IMG/VR virus record: IMGVR_UViG_3300034062_003225
Location: 1 to 60,471 of that record
Length of the DNA stretch: 60,471 nucleotides
Source of the DNA: a virus
Strand: one strand, 5' to 3'
Under the pieces are notes generated by a model that saw nothing but the letters and a program-made list of their open reading frames with translations, was not told where the DNA came from and made no database searches. A program made the translations under genes and the position numbers. This document shows positions 47,614 to 56,755 of the stretch, piece after piece. Position 1 is the stretch's first letter. Each line of letters starts with the position of its first letter.

Positions 47614-48206
47614 ATTCTTTTGAAGTGTACGTCCGCTTCTTTATTAACATTATCAGGAATAACTTGACAAGAAAATCCATTATCATTTAAGAACTGCACA
47701 ATATCTTCTACTCTATTAGAAGTTCCTGTATATAATTCTACAGTATATGATCCTTCACACTTACCTTCTCTTACTATGTTAATTCTATTTCCTAAACTCT
47801 GCAATACTCTGAAATCGTTTCCTTGCGCATCTATCCACAAATAATCTATATCTAATATAGATTCACTTTCTATTATAGAATCCAATCTCTTCTTTTCTAC
47901 TAGACAAGACTCAGTGAAACTGAAATCTGGTCTGTTTTCCCAAAGTTCATGAATATTTTCACTGAATTTATATAGAGAAGAACATCCCCAATCTCCACTA
48001 CCAGCTATATTAAATTCTGATATTCCTTCTTCAACATCTATCGCATAAGGATAAATTTTAATATTTGAATAATGTTTGAAATTATTCGTTAGATCTGAGA
48101 ATAATTTTGGTGTTGGTTCGAAAGCGAAGACAACATTATTCTCATTATCAGCAAATCTTTTCGTGTCTAGACCTAAATTTGCTCCGACTTCAAATATTAT
48201 ATTCAT
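47610..48206 (-). CDS. FkbM-family methyltransferase
   Basis: 198 residues. NIIFEVGANLGLDTKRFADN is the SAM-binding first motif, VFAFEPTPKLFSDL the second, and IDYLWIDAQGNDFRVLQSLG the FkbM catalytic region. Expected to O-methylate a sugar of the glycan made by this island. Coupled to both neighbours by overlaps. Confidence 0.85.
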   Translation of the reverse strand: MNIIFEVGANLGLDTKRFADNENNVVFAFEPTPKLFSDLTNNFKHYSNIKIYPYAIDVEEGISEFNIAGSGDWGCSSLYKFSENIHELWENRPDFSFTESCLVEKKRLDSIIESESILDIDYLWIDAQGNDFRVLQSLGNRINIVREGKCEGSYTVELYTGTSNRVEDIVQFLNDNGFSCQVIPDNVNKEADVHFKRI

Positions 48207-49557
48207 AATTCGTTAAAAAGGAATTCAAATCTTCTGGAGTTCCCAAACCCCACATTTCATTTATGTTAAAAATTTTAAATTTCTTTTTGTCTTTTAGTGC
48301 TTCATTGAAGACCGGACAAACGTAAAATTCGTTATTAACCCTAATATTATTAGATATCATTTGTTCAGTATATTTAACATAATCTGAACCCTTAGACCAA
48401 TAATATATTCCTGCGGTAGCAATATCAGATATCGGATTCTTTTCTGCAACCTCTGTCACAAAACCATATTCATCTGTTTTAACAAAAGACCATTTTGGAT
48501 GTGTTGCATTGAATGTAATAATTCCACCATCTATGGAAGATTCTTGCATCTTATACATAAATTCATTAGAATTCCATTCAACAAATTGATCCGAATTCGC
48601 CATCAATAGAGGTTCGTCGTTATCTATGAATTCTTTTGCTAATAGAGTCGTACAGGCTGCACCTTCTGTTAATCCATCTACTTCCACAATTTTACAGCCA
48701 GGAGTAATTAGTTTCAACATGGAATCTAGATTATACTTCTCTCGATGTTTCTTTTGGATAACATATATGAATCTCCCATCTACATTCAAATTTTCTACAA
48801 CAACTTGAATCATAGGTTTACCATTTACATCAATTAATGGTTTCGGAAAGGTATATCCTGCTTGTTCAAATCTGGAACCAGCTCCAGCCAATGGTATCAA
48901 AATATTCATAGTATTACCTTGCCATTTTGGCACAAATTTATTTGTCTTTGTTTTTAACAAAATATTATCAAGTATTAAATCTTCAGGTGAATTAACTCTC
49001 AATACATTAGCTCCTGATCTATAAGCTGCCAATAAACCTGTTGGTGAATCTTCAATTATTAAAGTTTCTTCAGGTAAAAATTTAAATGATTGCATAGCTT
49101 TCCAATATATTTCAGGATAAGGCTTTGGATATCTCACATCTTCATTAGATATGATGATATCCATATAATGGATTATTCCAATTTTTTTAAGAACAGATTC
49201 TATTGTGTTTCTTATTGAATTAGAACAACATCCTAAAATGAATGATTGGTGTTTTAATGAATTAAATATTTGAATTAATTTATCTGAAGTATGTAATTTC
49301 GACAAATGTTTTTCAATTAATTCTTGTTTCTTTAACCAAATAGATTTGTGAAGATTTGGATCTAGATATTTTTCTTTGGTTAATAGATCTAATTTGTCGT
49401 AAGTTGTTAATCCATCATATTTCGAATGATGTTCGGATAATGATATAGTTTTATCAGAATCCGAATAACATTCTATAGCTTCATTTAGACAACTGAAATG
49501 CATTTCTTTAGTGTCTACTAAAACTCCATCTAAATCAAATAATATCAATTTAATCAT
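48190..49557 (-). CDS. fusion of HAD phosphatase and sugar nucleotidyltransferase
   Basis: 455 residues. Residues 1-205 are a HAD hydrolase (LILFDLDGVLVDT with nucleophile Asp8, then GCCSNS and the PKPYPEIYW lid and EDSPTGLLAA motif). Residues about 218-455 are a nucleotidyltransferase (NILIPLAGAGSRFEQAGYTF, PKPLIDVNGKPM, LMANSDQFVEWN). Together they could dephosphorylate and activate a sugar, making a nucleotide-sugar donor for the island. The fusion is in one uninterrupted frame. Confidence 0.85.
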   Translation of the reverse strand: MIKLILFDLDGVLVDTKEMHFSCLNEAIECYSDSDKTISLSEHHSKYDGLTTYDKLDLLTKEKYLDPNLHKSIWLKKQELIEKHLSKLHTSDKLIQIFNSLKHQSFILGCCSNSIRNTIESVLKKIGIIHYMDIIISNEDVRYPKPYPEIYWKAMQSFKFLPEETLIIEDSPTGLLAAYRSGANVLRVNSPEDLILDNILLKTKTNKFVPKWQGNTMNILIPLAGAGSRFEQAGYTFPKPLIDVNGKPMIQVVVENLNVDGRFIYVIQKKHREKYNLDSMLKLITPGCKIVEVDGLTEGAACTTLLAKEFIDNDEPLLMANSDQFVEWNSNEFMYKMQESSIDGGIITFNATHPKWSFVKTDEYGFVTEVAEKNPISDIATAGIYYWSKGSDYVKYTEQMISNNIRVNNEFYVCPVFNEALKDKKKFKIFNINEMWGLGTPEDLNSFLTNYEYNI

Positions 49558-49578
49558 ATTACCAAACTATATTTATCC

Positions 49579-50751
49579 TTATGCTTGTGGAGCTGTCTTA
49601 ATCCCTGCTGGATAATAACGATTCAACCATTCTAATTCATCTGTATGTTCGTCTTCCGTATACCAACCTTTACCAGTGTAAACATTATGAACCATGGTGA
49701 AATAATGCTCATACATTCTGGCAACACGGTCCAGTGTGAAGTTTGCCATCGCCCAATCTCTACAATCTTGTGGATTGATCTTGTCAATATTCTTAGCCGC
49801 CCAAGAGAATTCTGAGAATGAACGACAACGATAACCAGTTACTCCGTGTAAATTATTCTCTGCGTGTGAACCCCAATCTGTTGTGATAATAGGACAACCT
49901 GCAAAAAGAGCTTCGATAGATGCTCCACCAAAAGGTTCGTTGAACATAGAAGGAAGCCAAAATCCTTTTGCTTTTGACAGGACTCGTTTTCTATCTTCAG
50001 AATTTAGATATCCGATAACTTCAATTTGACCAGGAATTTCTTTATAACCATGTTCTTCAAGAGAACCTTGTCCTGCGATCTTCAATTTCAACCCAAGTTT
50101 TTCACAGACTTGATAGGCAACATCAATACCCTTTCCAGGATAGATTCTACCCATGAATAGAAGATAATCATCTTTCTCTTTTGAAAATTCAAATTCATCT
50201 GGATCGAAATAATTAGGAATCACAGCATGATACCAGGATTCTTTGCACTGACCAACAGCTTCATGACCACCAACAGCAGAACGAATGGCATATGATTCAT
50301 AGATTCGCCAAGGAGAGAATTGGCCTGTAGCATATCCAATACCAGGCTCTACGATAATCATATCGTCTACAAACGCATCACATACTGGTTTATTACCCCA
50401 TCCCCAGAAAGGTAGAATGAAATCGTTTGGTTGTTTTCTCTTTTGAATTTCTCTAATAGCGTTCTTATAGAAAGTTTGATAAGCATGGTCATTCATATCA
50501 AACTTAAAGAAATTCTTGCGCCAATCAAAATCACCATATGCTTTCTTAAAATCATCATTGGTAACAACCGTAACATGTTCCGTACACTCTAGTTCGGAAT
50601 CTTCGTGACCATAATGAATAACTTCGTGTCCACGTGAGACCATCATTTTCCCGAATTTGCGTGTCTTTTGTCCGTACGCACAAGCCGAAAATTCTGCATT
50701 AGTTACTACATGTGGTGGTGGTAGAATATGAAATCTAAACTTTTGACTCAT
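49579..50751 (-). CDS. GT4-type glycosyltransferase
   Basis: 390 residues. The C-terminal half is classical: YLLFMGRIYPGKGIDVAYQV, then FWLPSMFNEPFGGASIEALF with the E-x7-E donor-site pair. The N-terminal half shows the Rossmann start FHILPPPHVV. First gene of the glycan island, with an AGGAG ribosome site and the promoter at 50768. Confidence 0.85.
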   Translation of the reverse strand: MSQKFRFHILPPPHVVTNAEFSACAYGQKTRKFGKMMVSRGHEVIHYGHEDSELECTEHVTVVTNDDFKKAYGDFDWRKNFFKFDMNDHAYQTFYKNAIREIQKRKQPNDFILPFWGWGNKPVCDAFVDDMIIVEPGIGYATGQFSPWRIYESYAIRSAVGGHEAVGQCKESWYHAVIPNYFDPDEFEFSKEKDDYLLFMGRIYPGKGIDVAYQVCEKLGLKLKIAGQGSLEEHGYKEIPGQIEVIGYLNSEDRKRVLSKAKGFWLPSMFNEPFGGASIEALFAGCPIITTDWGSHAENNLHGVTGYRCRSFSEFSWAAKNIDKINPQDCRDWAMANFTLDRVARMYEHYFTMVHNVYTGKGWYTEDEHTDELEWLNRYYPAGIKTAPQA

Positions 50752-50767
50752 TATAACTCCTAATTCA

Positions 50768-50796
50768 ATTATAATATACTTGAGTATTTAGGTCAA
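50768..50796 (-). promoter_or_regulatory. sigma70-type promoter of the glycan island
   Basis: TTGACC, 17 bases, TATAAT, with a 16-base interval to the ATG. A 14-base palindrome (50791-50804) covers the -35. The rest of 50805-50927 shows nothing recognisable. Confidence 0.75.
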
Positions 50797-50804
50797 AATT
50801 GACC
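50791..50804. promoter_or_regulatory. 14-base palindrome over the -35 of the glycan promoter
   Basis: GGTCAAAATTGACC, perfectly symmetric, covering the -35 hexamer. Operator candidate. Confidence 0.52.
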
Positions 50805-50927
50805 AAATAAATTATACATGAGATAGAAATTTTCTAATAATCTCTAACCCACTATCCATCTACTATGATTGACTAGTAAATGTCTAATCATATTTATGCA
50901 CTTTAAAAGTACATAATTATTCCAGCG

Positions 50928-51500
50928 TTATACTCCAAATGCGATCTTATATAAATCAATTTTAGTTGTAGATCCTGCTGCGGCGGATGCAATTAATCTT
51001 ATATTTCCACCAGTGATATTGGTTGTATAAGTTACTAGAGGATTTGCTGAAGTATGTACTCTAGAGTATTCGGATATATAAGCTGTTGTTCCATTATGGA
51101 TCAATAGAATTTCAGAACATTGGAAATTTGTGAGGTATGAAACTTGTAATACATATTTCACTGTTCTGAATGTAGATATAGGCGATTCATCGATAACAGT
51201 TTCTGTAACACCAATATTTGTGATTCTTTTACCAGAAATTAATGCTGGATCAATTGAAAGTTGTCCAGTCATTGTTAGTGTATTAGTTTCTTTGACCCAT
51301 GTTAATCCTGTTGCCCCAACTACAGATGTATTATCTAGATACAACAATTCACGATTAGATCCAGAAAATGTTCCTGTCGCTCCAGTAAAACCAGTCGCAC
51401 CTATTCCTGTAGAACCTTGATTACCTATTGTGCCCTGAGTTCCTATTGATGCAACTTTTACAGTCGTTGATGATGGTATTGTAACTGTTATATTTGACAT
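50928..51500 (-). CDS. collagen-like fibre or virion protein
   Basis: 190 residues. After an N-terminal strand come G-x-x-G repeats (IGTQGTIGNQGSTGIGATGF, TGATG), then a beta-rich C-terminal domain that ends HxNGTTAY-like and DLYKIAFGV. Resembles small tail fibre or head-fibre proteins in T4-like phages. It belongs with the virion cluster to its left in transcription. Confidence 0.72.
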   Translation of the reverse strand: MSNITVTIPSSTTVKVASIGTQGTIGNQGSTGIGATGFTGATGTFSGSNRELLYLDNTSVVGATGLTWVKETNTLTMTGQLSIDPALISGKRITNIGVTETVIDESPISTFRTVKYVLQVSYLTNFQCSEILLIHNGTTAYISEYSRVHTSANPLVTYTTNITGGNIRLIASAAAGSTTKIDLYKIAFGV

Positions 51501-51501
51501 T

Positions 51502-51840
51502 TTACTTTGTTGCGTTTGGTTTAACTTCTACAATTCCTTCAATAACTCTAGTTACAATAGAACCATTTGTTATCTCAACATCATAAACATATCTACCCGA
51601 TTTATATGTTGCAGTTTGTGTTGCAGTAGCTGATAATGTTAATTTACCATCAGTTGGAGGAGAATCTATAGTAACAGTTAAAGGATATACGTTGAAATCC
51701 GAATAATATGATGTTCTTATTTTACAACTACCAGTATATCCAGTTAGATTCATCGATGAACCATCAGAATTATTTAATTCAATTGTTGTACTAAATGTAG
51801 CACCAGATTCTATCTTTAAATTAGTGTAACCTGCTGACAT
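51502..51840 (-). CDS. Ig-like virion protein
   Basis: 112 residues. SAGYTNLKIESGATFSTTIE, then LTGYTGSCKIRTSYYS and KSGRYVYDVEITNG form a single beta-sandwich like the N-terminal domain of upper baseplate or fibre-connector proteins. Lies between gp15 and the collagen-like gene. Confidence 0.68.
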   Translation of the reverse strand: MSAGYTNLKIESGATFSTTIELNNSDGSSMNLTGYTGSCKIRTSYYSDFNVYPLTVTIDSPPTDGKLTLSATATQTATYKSGRYVYDVEITNGSIVTRVIEGIVEVKPNATK

Positions 51841-51849
51841 GTAATTTCC

Positions 51850-52875
51850 TTAATATTCCGTAATAGTTGTATTTATTGTATAAACATCATCTCTATCTGC
51901 TGTAGATGGATTGACGGAAACTGTTGTTGTTACTAATTTTTGTGTAGTATCTAATTCGTAAAAATTAGTAACAGCATTTTTAATAATCTTAGCATCAGAA
52001 ATTGGTGGATAAATCCAAGAGTTTGCAACAAATGTTAACGTCCATGTTAAAATTCTATCATCTTCTACTGATCCTTCATATTCATCTGATTGTGAAACTG
52101 ATGTTAAAGTAATTTGCACATCCCTCTTCATATCAATAGATGGTATATCGTTCAGAGTAATGGTATAAAAAGGAGTGAAATATGGAAGAATCTGTTCTAT
52201 AATTTGTAGACCATCATCAATATATTTAACAAATAAATTAACAGTAAATTCAAAATTATAAGGAACTGGATTATACTGTCCAATATATGTTGTTTTTAAC
52301 GTAGAAATACCGGAACCTGGTGCGATTAAATCAATTGCTGTTCCGGCTTCAGCTAAAGATTTAGAAGAAGCGAGTTTAATTGTATTGTTAGTCGTCTTAA
52401 TTGTGTAATAAGTTCCACCATCAAAAAATCCTGTTGCTCCAATTGAATTTCCAGATCCTTTAATATAAGTTACTGATTGACCAGTTCTTAAATTATGTGA
52501 CGGGATAGTTATGGTATTTTCACTTACATTAATGGCACTTGAAGCATTAAACGTCAAATCATTTTGTGGAACAAATATATTCTTTCCAATAGTTTGTTGT
52601 TTTCTTGTTGAATCATATGACATAGAAGTTAACTCAAACGATAATCTTGGAAGAATAACTTTTACATCAACATAATTATCTCTTCTCTGAACATCTTGTT
52701 GTTGTAACATCGTGATGGTTTTATCTGCAGATGCGTATGCAAGTGGAACTTTAATGGTTTTTTCTATCGATCCATCTTGATTATATCTTAAGACTCTTAT
52801 ATTATTAAATAGAGAACCAAAAGCTGCAGTCAGATTTCTAATTGTAGAGAAATAAAAGTTTGATGAATTTAACAT
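51850..52875 (-). CDS. 15: tail sheath stabiliser gp15-like
   Basis: 341 residues. FYFSTIRNLTAAFGSLFNNI, VPLAYASADKTITML and the later NPVPYNFEFTVNLFVKYIDD and GLQIIEQILPYFTPF are the T4 gp15 pattern. gp15 caps the tail and completes the sheath. T4 gp15 is 272 residues; an insertion around residues 110-190 with a GATGFF motif explains the extra length. Confidence 0.88.
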   Translation of the reverse strand: MLNSSNFYFSTIRNLTAAFGSLFNNIRVLRYNQDGSIEKTIKVPLAYASADKTITMLQQQDVQRRDNYVDVKVILPRLSFELTSMSYDSTRKQQTIGKNIFVPQNDLTFNASSAINVSENTITIPSHNLRTGQSVTYIKGSGNSIGATGFFDGGTYYTIKTTNNTIKLASSKSLAEAGTAIDLIAPGSGISTLKTTYIGQYNPVPYNFEFTVNLFVKYIDDGLQIIEQILPYFTPFYTITLNDIPSIDMKRDVQITLTSVSQSDEYEGSVEDDRILTWTLTFVANSWIYPPISDAKIIKNAVTNFYELDTTQKLVTTTVSVNPSTADRDDVYTINTTITEY

Positions 52876-52898
52876 TTAATACACATATTCCTTTATAA

Positions 52899-53537
52899 TT
52901 AATTATTGATATTAGAAAAAGGATTTGACTCTGTGAAGTCTATTATAATATCGGATTTAGATTGTATTTTATCGTTCTTAGCAAATGGATCACCAATTCC
53001 TGTAGCACCATCATTATTATAAGTTACATTAACTTCATCTGCTTCAGTACCAGTGTCAATAGTTTCATTAGAATATTTAAATACTTCGCAAGTTAGAATA
53101 AAATATTGTCTCGCCCCAAGAGGAAATAGAGGATTCTTATCATCAACATATTTAATTTCGAAAAGGGATCTTGCTGTAGGATACATTATAAGATCACCTT
53201 CGACTGGAAGAACCTTTCCTACAATAGATTCAAATCTTTCTCTAGAAACAATTAATCTTAATCTATCACCTAGAGTGAATCCAAATTTAGAAATTAAAGC
53301 TCCGTCCCCAAGAAATGCTTCATAATTCTCTATGTACATTTCTATTACAAAATTTCTCTCGAATTTAGATATATAATCTTCACGATATAATTCATCAACA
53401 TTAACAATAGTTCTTGGTAAATAAACAAAATCACATCCTGCAATTTGTATAGATTCATTTACCAAAACTTGGAGAAGATTCTGTTCTTCTGTAGAACCTA
53501 TACCACGACCGGATTGAAAAAATTTATTAGTTGGCAT
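52899..53537 (-). CDS. 14: neck protein gp14-like
   Basis: 212 residues. EEQNLLQVLVNESIQIAGCD, FVYLPRTIVNVDELYRED and FGFTLGDRLRLIVSRERFE follow the T4 gp14 neck protein. With gp13 it forms the head-to-tail connector. T4 gp14 is 256 residues. Confidence 0.9.
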   Translation of the reverse strand: MPTNKFFQSGRGIGSTEEQNLLQVLVNESIQIAGCDFVYLPRTIVNVDELYREDYISKFERNFVIEMYIENYEAFLGDGALISKFGFTLGDRLRLIVSRERFESIVGKVLPVEGDLIMYPTARSLFEIKYVDDKNPLFPLGARQYFILTCEVFKYSNETIDTGTEADEVNVTYNNDGATGIGDPFAKNDKIQSKSDIIIDFTESNPFSNINN

Positions 53538-53540
53538 GAT

Positions 53541-54305
53541 TTATCCAATAAATAGATCCAACGGTAATTGTAAATCTTTAGTGAGTCTTGTTTCTAATTT
53601 TTCTATTTCAGTTATAGCTTCTGAATATATTGCATCACCATTAATTGTTATACCACCTGGTAAATTCATATTTCCAAATTTCTTAAGATTCTCGCCCCAT
53701 TGTCTTTTAATTAGAGCTGTAGCATATTCCTTAAGAAATTCGTCAGCCCAAATATCGTTAAAAGTATTGATATCTAATTTCTTGTAAATTTTCAAAACAA
53801 TATTGGATGTTTTCTCTTTTAATAAAGAGAGCGGTTCGTTGAATCTTATTCTATTTGTTTTTCTATTAAAGTTAAAAGAATTTAATGGTGATAAAGACAT
53901 CTGCATAGTGGCAAGATATGATTTCATAGAATCTAAATAAGCTAAATTATTTCCTATAATATTTGATGTATTATAGAAATCGTTCATATAGAACTGATAT
54001 TGTGCATTAAATAGATCGCCACTACCAACTCCTGTAGAAACGTCATTACCGACAGGAAGTGCAGATATTACAGAAAATACTTTTTCATCTAGAGTAATAT
54101 ATCCATTAGTTACATCCGTATTAGTTATAGGAACAATAAGATAATCTTCTTCAACGCCATCAAAATGATAATCAAAATATTTCGTTATGGCATCATCGAT
54201 TCTATCATCAACTTGTTCTTCTGCAACATTTATTTCTATTACAGGAAAACCTAGTCTTCTTAAACAGTAATCGGAAAATTGTTCTCTAGTTGTTGGCGTT
54301 GCCAT
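53541..54305 (-). CDS. 13: neck protein gp13-like
   Basis: 254 residues. TREQFSDYCLRRLGFPVIEI, NVAEEQVDDRIDDAITKYFD and YHFDGVE are diagnostic of phage gp13 neck proteins. Works with gp14 and gp15 downstream in the same operon. A late-type TATAAATA box (54321) and an AGGAG site precede the ATG. Confidence 0.9.
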   Translation of the reverse strand: MATPTTREQFSDYCLRRLGFPVIEINVAEEQVDDRIDDAITKYFDYHFDGVEEDYLIVPITNTDVTNGYITLDEKVFSVISALPVGNDVSTGVGSGDLFNAQYQFYMNDFYNTSNIIGNNLAYLDSMKSYLATMQMSLSPLNSFNFNRKTNRIRFNEPLSLLKEKTSNIVLKIYKKLDINTFNDIWADEFLKEYATALIKRQWGENLKKFGNMNLPGGITINGDAIYSEAITEIEKLETRLTKDLQLPLDLFIG

Positions 54306-54320
54306 TACATACTCCTATCT

Positions 54321-54328
54321 TATTTATA
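54321..54328 (-). promoter_or_regulatory. T4-type late box TATAAATA before gp13
   Basis: Minus strand TATAAATA, 15 bases before the ATG, with AGGAG between. Follows directly on the terminator hairpin at 54338. Confidence 0.55.
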
Positions 54329-54360
54329 TAAATAAAGAGGGAACTCTTTAAGAGTTCCCT
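54326..54360 (-). terminator. rho-independent-type terminator after 54382-54738
   Basis: AGGGAACTC pairs with GAGTTCCCT around a 5-base loop (54338-54360), followed on the minus strand by CTTTATTTATA. Confidence 0.68.
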
Positions 54361-54381
54361 AAGAAATATGAACTTATAAAT

Positions 54382-54738
54382 TCAATCAGCAATAAAAAAA
54401 CTTAATTGTGATAATTGTATTGGCGACAAATTAACTGATTCCGGAAGAGACTCTACTTTAATAGGTTCTAGTGGAATCTCAATTTCTTCCTGTAGAAGAG
54501 GATTTAATTCTTCAACAAACATATTAAGATTTTCTTCAGTTACCACAACACTTCCTTCGTTCTCTACACCATATTTTTGCACTAACTTCTGTCTTGTTTC
54601 TTCTAGATTTGTGAGCTCAGAAGCTATTACTTTTAAAGCCTTAGAAATTCTGTATGCAATATTAATTGGTAAAGTGCAGTTTGATAGTGCAACCAACGCA
54701 GCTTCAGAATTTTTAAGTTGTCCTAATGTCAATTTCAT
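54382..54738 (-). CDS. DUF1617-like protein
   Basis: 118 residues. MKLTLGQLKNSEAALVALSN, then LPINIAYRISKALKVIASEL and ETRQKLVQKYG match a phage family of small helical proteins without known function. The C-terminal half is acidic and Pro-rich. Confidence 0.7.
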   Translation of the reverse strand: MKLTLGQLKNSEAALVALSNCTLPINIAYRISKALKVIASELTNLEETRQKLVQKYGVENEGSVVVTEENLNMFVEELNPLLQEEIEIPLEPIKVESLPESVNLSPIQLSQLSFFIAD

Positions 54739-54835
54739 TTTATTATCTCCTAAATATAGTTATGCACTAAATTTCTCAGCACACCATTCTTTCGTCATGA
54801 ATTAAATTCATCAAAACTATTTATAGGAGACAATT

Positions 54836-55249
54836 TTGATTAGAAATATAATAATTTCTATTGCTTTTTGCACGCTTGTTTTTAGCTATGATACAAGCAA
54901 TAGAAATGTAAACTGTATGACACAAGCAATTTATCACGAAGCAAGAGGAGAATCTTATATGGGGAAAATTGCAGTCGGACATATAATTCTAAACAGAATA
55001 AAAAAAGGATATGGAACGGATCCTTGTGAAATAGTTTCTAGTAAGAGACAATTTTCTTGGTATGGAAAAAACAATTCCATCAAAGAACGAGATAGATGGG
55101 ATGAATGTTATAGATTATCAAAAAAGATTCTTGCAAATGAAACTCAAGATCCAACCAAAGGATCTATATTCTTTCATGAGAAGAGTATCAACCCAGGTTG
55201 GAAATATAAGAGAATAGTAGTCATCGATAGTCATATATTCTATAAGTAA
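54836..55249 (+). CDS. exported cell-wall hydrolase (SleB/Hydrolase_2 type), endolysin candidate
   Basis: 137 residues. A signal peptide (IRNIIISIAFCTLVFSYD) leads to CMTQAIYHEARGESYMGKIA, then VGHIILNRI, and later KGSIFFHEK, the SleB-type fold with catalytic Glu in YHEARGE. It should cut peptidoglycan. The start is TTG at 54836, supported by AGGAGA five bases upstream; no ATG is well placed. Export by signal peptide would remove the need for a holin. Confidence 0.82.
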   Translation: MIRNIIISIAFCTLVFSYDTSNRNVNCMTQAIYHEARGESYMGKIAVGHIILNRIKKGYGTDPCEIVSSKRQFSWYGKNNSIKERDRWDECYRLSKKILANETQDPTKGSIFFHEKSINPGWKYKRIVVIDSHIFYK

Positions 55250-55273
55250 TATACTTAAAATCGCTACATACTA

Positions 55274-55302
55274 AGTATAGCGTAGAAAGTCAAGTTCGTC
55301 AA
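55274..55302 (-). promoter_or_regulatory. sigma70 promoter reading antisense into the hydrolase gene
   Basis: TTGACG, 17 bases, TATACT on the minus strand. Nearly identical over about 50 bases to the plus-strand promoter at 33762. There is no minus-strand gene until 54738. Confidence 0.62.
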
Positions 55303-55333
55303 GTGAGATGATGTTGAATCTCAAAAAATCATA

Positions 55334-55362
55334 TTGATGAATCATATGTTATATAGTATAAT
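55334..55362 (+). promoter_or_regulatory. sigma70-type promoter of primase, leaderless layout
   Basis: TTGATG, 17 bases, TATAAT, 6 bases, ATG at 55369. Confidence 0.78.
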
Positions 55363-55368
55363 AGTTAT

Positions 55369-56385
55369 ATGAGTATATTGGTTGATTCAAAATATCTTTC
55401 GTTGATATCTCCTAAATTAGACTTATTTAAGAAGAAGTCTGAAGTCTTATGGAATTTTAGATGTCCATATTGTATGGATTCGAAGAAGAGAGAATCAAAG
55501 GCGAGAGGTTATGTCTACAGGAAACACAACGACCTCTTTTTTAAGTGTCATAATTGTGTGAAAGGCACAACGTTCTCTAATTTCCTTAAATTCTTAGACC
55601 CTGTTTTACATAAACAATATATATTCGAGAGATTCACATCAGGAGATACTCATCCAAATCATAATTACAAGAAACCAATTTTAGTCTCTTCTGATGCAAA
55701 AAACAAATTTCAGAAAAAAAGCATAAATTATGATATCGGTTTGGAATCTATAAAGGATCTTCAAGACGGACATTACGCAAAAGAATATATTAGATCAAGA
55801 GAAATACCATCTGAGCATTGGAATAAATTGTTTTTTACAAACGACTTTAAACAATATGTCGAATCTATTAATAAAGAAAAATCTAAGAACTTAAAACCAA
55901 AAGATCCAAGGATTGTGATTCCTTTCTTTGATAAAACTGGTAAATTGATAGCAGTTCAAGGTCGTGCATTGGAAGACAGTATCGCAAGATATATTACAAT
56001 TAAATTACACGAAGATAATGATAAAATATATGGTTTAGAACGTATAAATACAAATACAACTTTATGGATATTTGAAGGTCCAATTGATTCGTTATTTGTG
56101 AAAAATGCTCTGGCTACAGCTGGAGCTGAATTATCAAAATTAATAAAAGATTATCCTAAAGCAATATTCGTTTTTGATAATGAACCATCAAATAAACAGA
56201 TTATTCAAAATATGAATTTTGTAATAGATTCTGGATGTAAAATTGTAATTTGGAAAAAAGAAAACAAATGTAAAGATGTCAATGATATGGTTCTTGCAGG
56301 TTTAGATATTGATTTAGAATTAACAGAATCGTCTTATTCGGGGTTAGAAGCATTATTTAAATTTAATATTTGGAAGAAGGTGTGA
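55369..56385 (+). CDS. 61: DNA primase (T4 gp61-like)
   Basis: 338 residues. A zinc-binding start (RCPYCMDSKK with C32, C35 and FFKCHNCVKG with C60, C63) and a Toprim-like core (IVIPFFDKTGKLIAVQGRAL, then WIFEGPIDSLFVKNAL and AIFVFDNEPSNK). This is the T4 gp61 architecture (342 residues), which makes RNA primers with the gp41 helicase. Its ATG is 6 bases from TATAAT, so translation is probably leaderless. Confidence 0.88.
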   Translation: MSILVDSKYLSLISPKLDLFKKKSEVLWNFRCPYCMDSKKRESKARGYVYRKHNDLFFKCHNCVKGTTFSNFLKFLDPVLHKQYIFERFTSGDTHPNHNYKKPILVSSDAKNKFQKKSINYDIGLESIKDLQDGHYAKEYIRSREIPSEHWNKLFFTNDFKQYVESINKEKSKNLKPKDPRIVIPFFDKTGKLIAVQGRALEDSIARYITIKLHEDNDKIYGLERINTNTTLWIFEGPIDSLFVKNALATAGAELSKLIKDYPKAIFVFDNEPSNKQIIQNMNFVIDSGCKIVIWKKENKCKDVNDMVLAGLDIDLELTESSYSGLEALFKFNIWKKV

Positions 56386-56386
56386 C

Positions 56387-56755
56387 ATGTATACTTACAG
56401 TGCTAAGATTTTAAGAGTTATAGATGGCGATACAATTGAATCTGAAATTGATTTGGGGTTTGGAGTAAGTATTCGAAAGATTGTTAGATTGAATGGAATC
56501 GATACTCCAGAAAAAAATTCAAGGATCGTATCGGAACGTGAATTGGCTGTAAAGGCGACAGCTAGAACTAAATATGCTTTAGAAAATAAAACAGTAATTA
56601 TAAAAACGCAGTTAGATAAAGATGATAAATATGGGCGTGTCTTGGCTTATGTTTATGTGTCTGAGAAAGATGTTGAATCTAACCAATCGTTTAATATTAA
56701 GTTAATTCAAGAAGGATTAGCTTTTCCATATTCTGGAGGAAAGAAGAATGTATAA
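56387..56755 (+). CDS. Staphylococcal-nuclease-like protein
   Basis: 122 residues. KILRVIDGDTIESEIDLGFG, RLNGIDTPEKN, KYGRVLAYVYV and IQEGLAFPYSGGKK give the SNase fold with calcium-site Asp residues and the catalytic Arg/Glu positions. It could degrade host DNA or RNA or salvage nucleotides. It starts 1 base after the primase stop. Confidence 0.88.
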   Translation: MYTYSAKILRVIDGDTIESEIDLGFGVSIRKIVRLNGIDTPEKNSRIVSERELAVKATARTKYALENKTVIIKTQLDKDDKYGRVLAYVYVSEKDVESNQSFNIKLIQEGLAFPYSGGKKNV

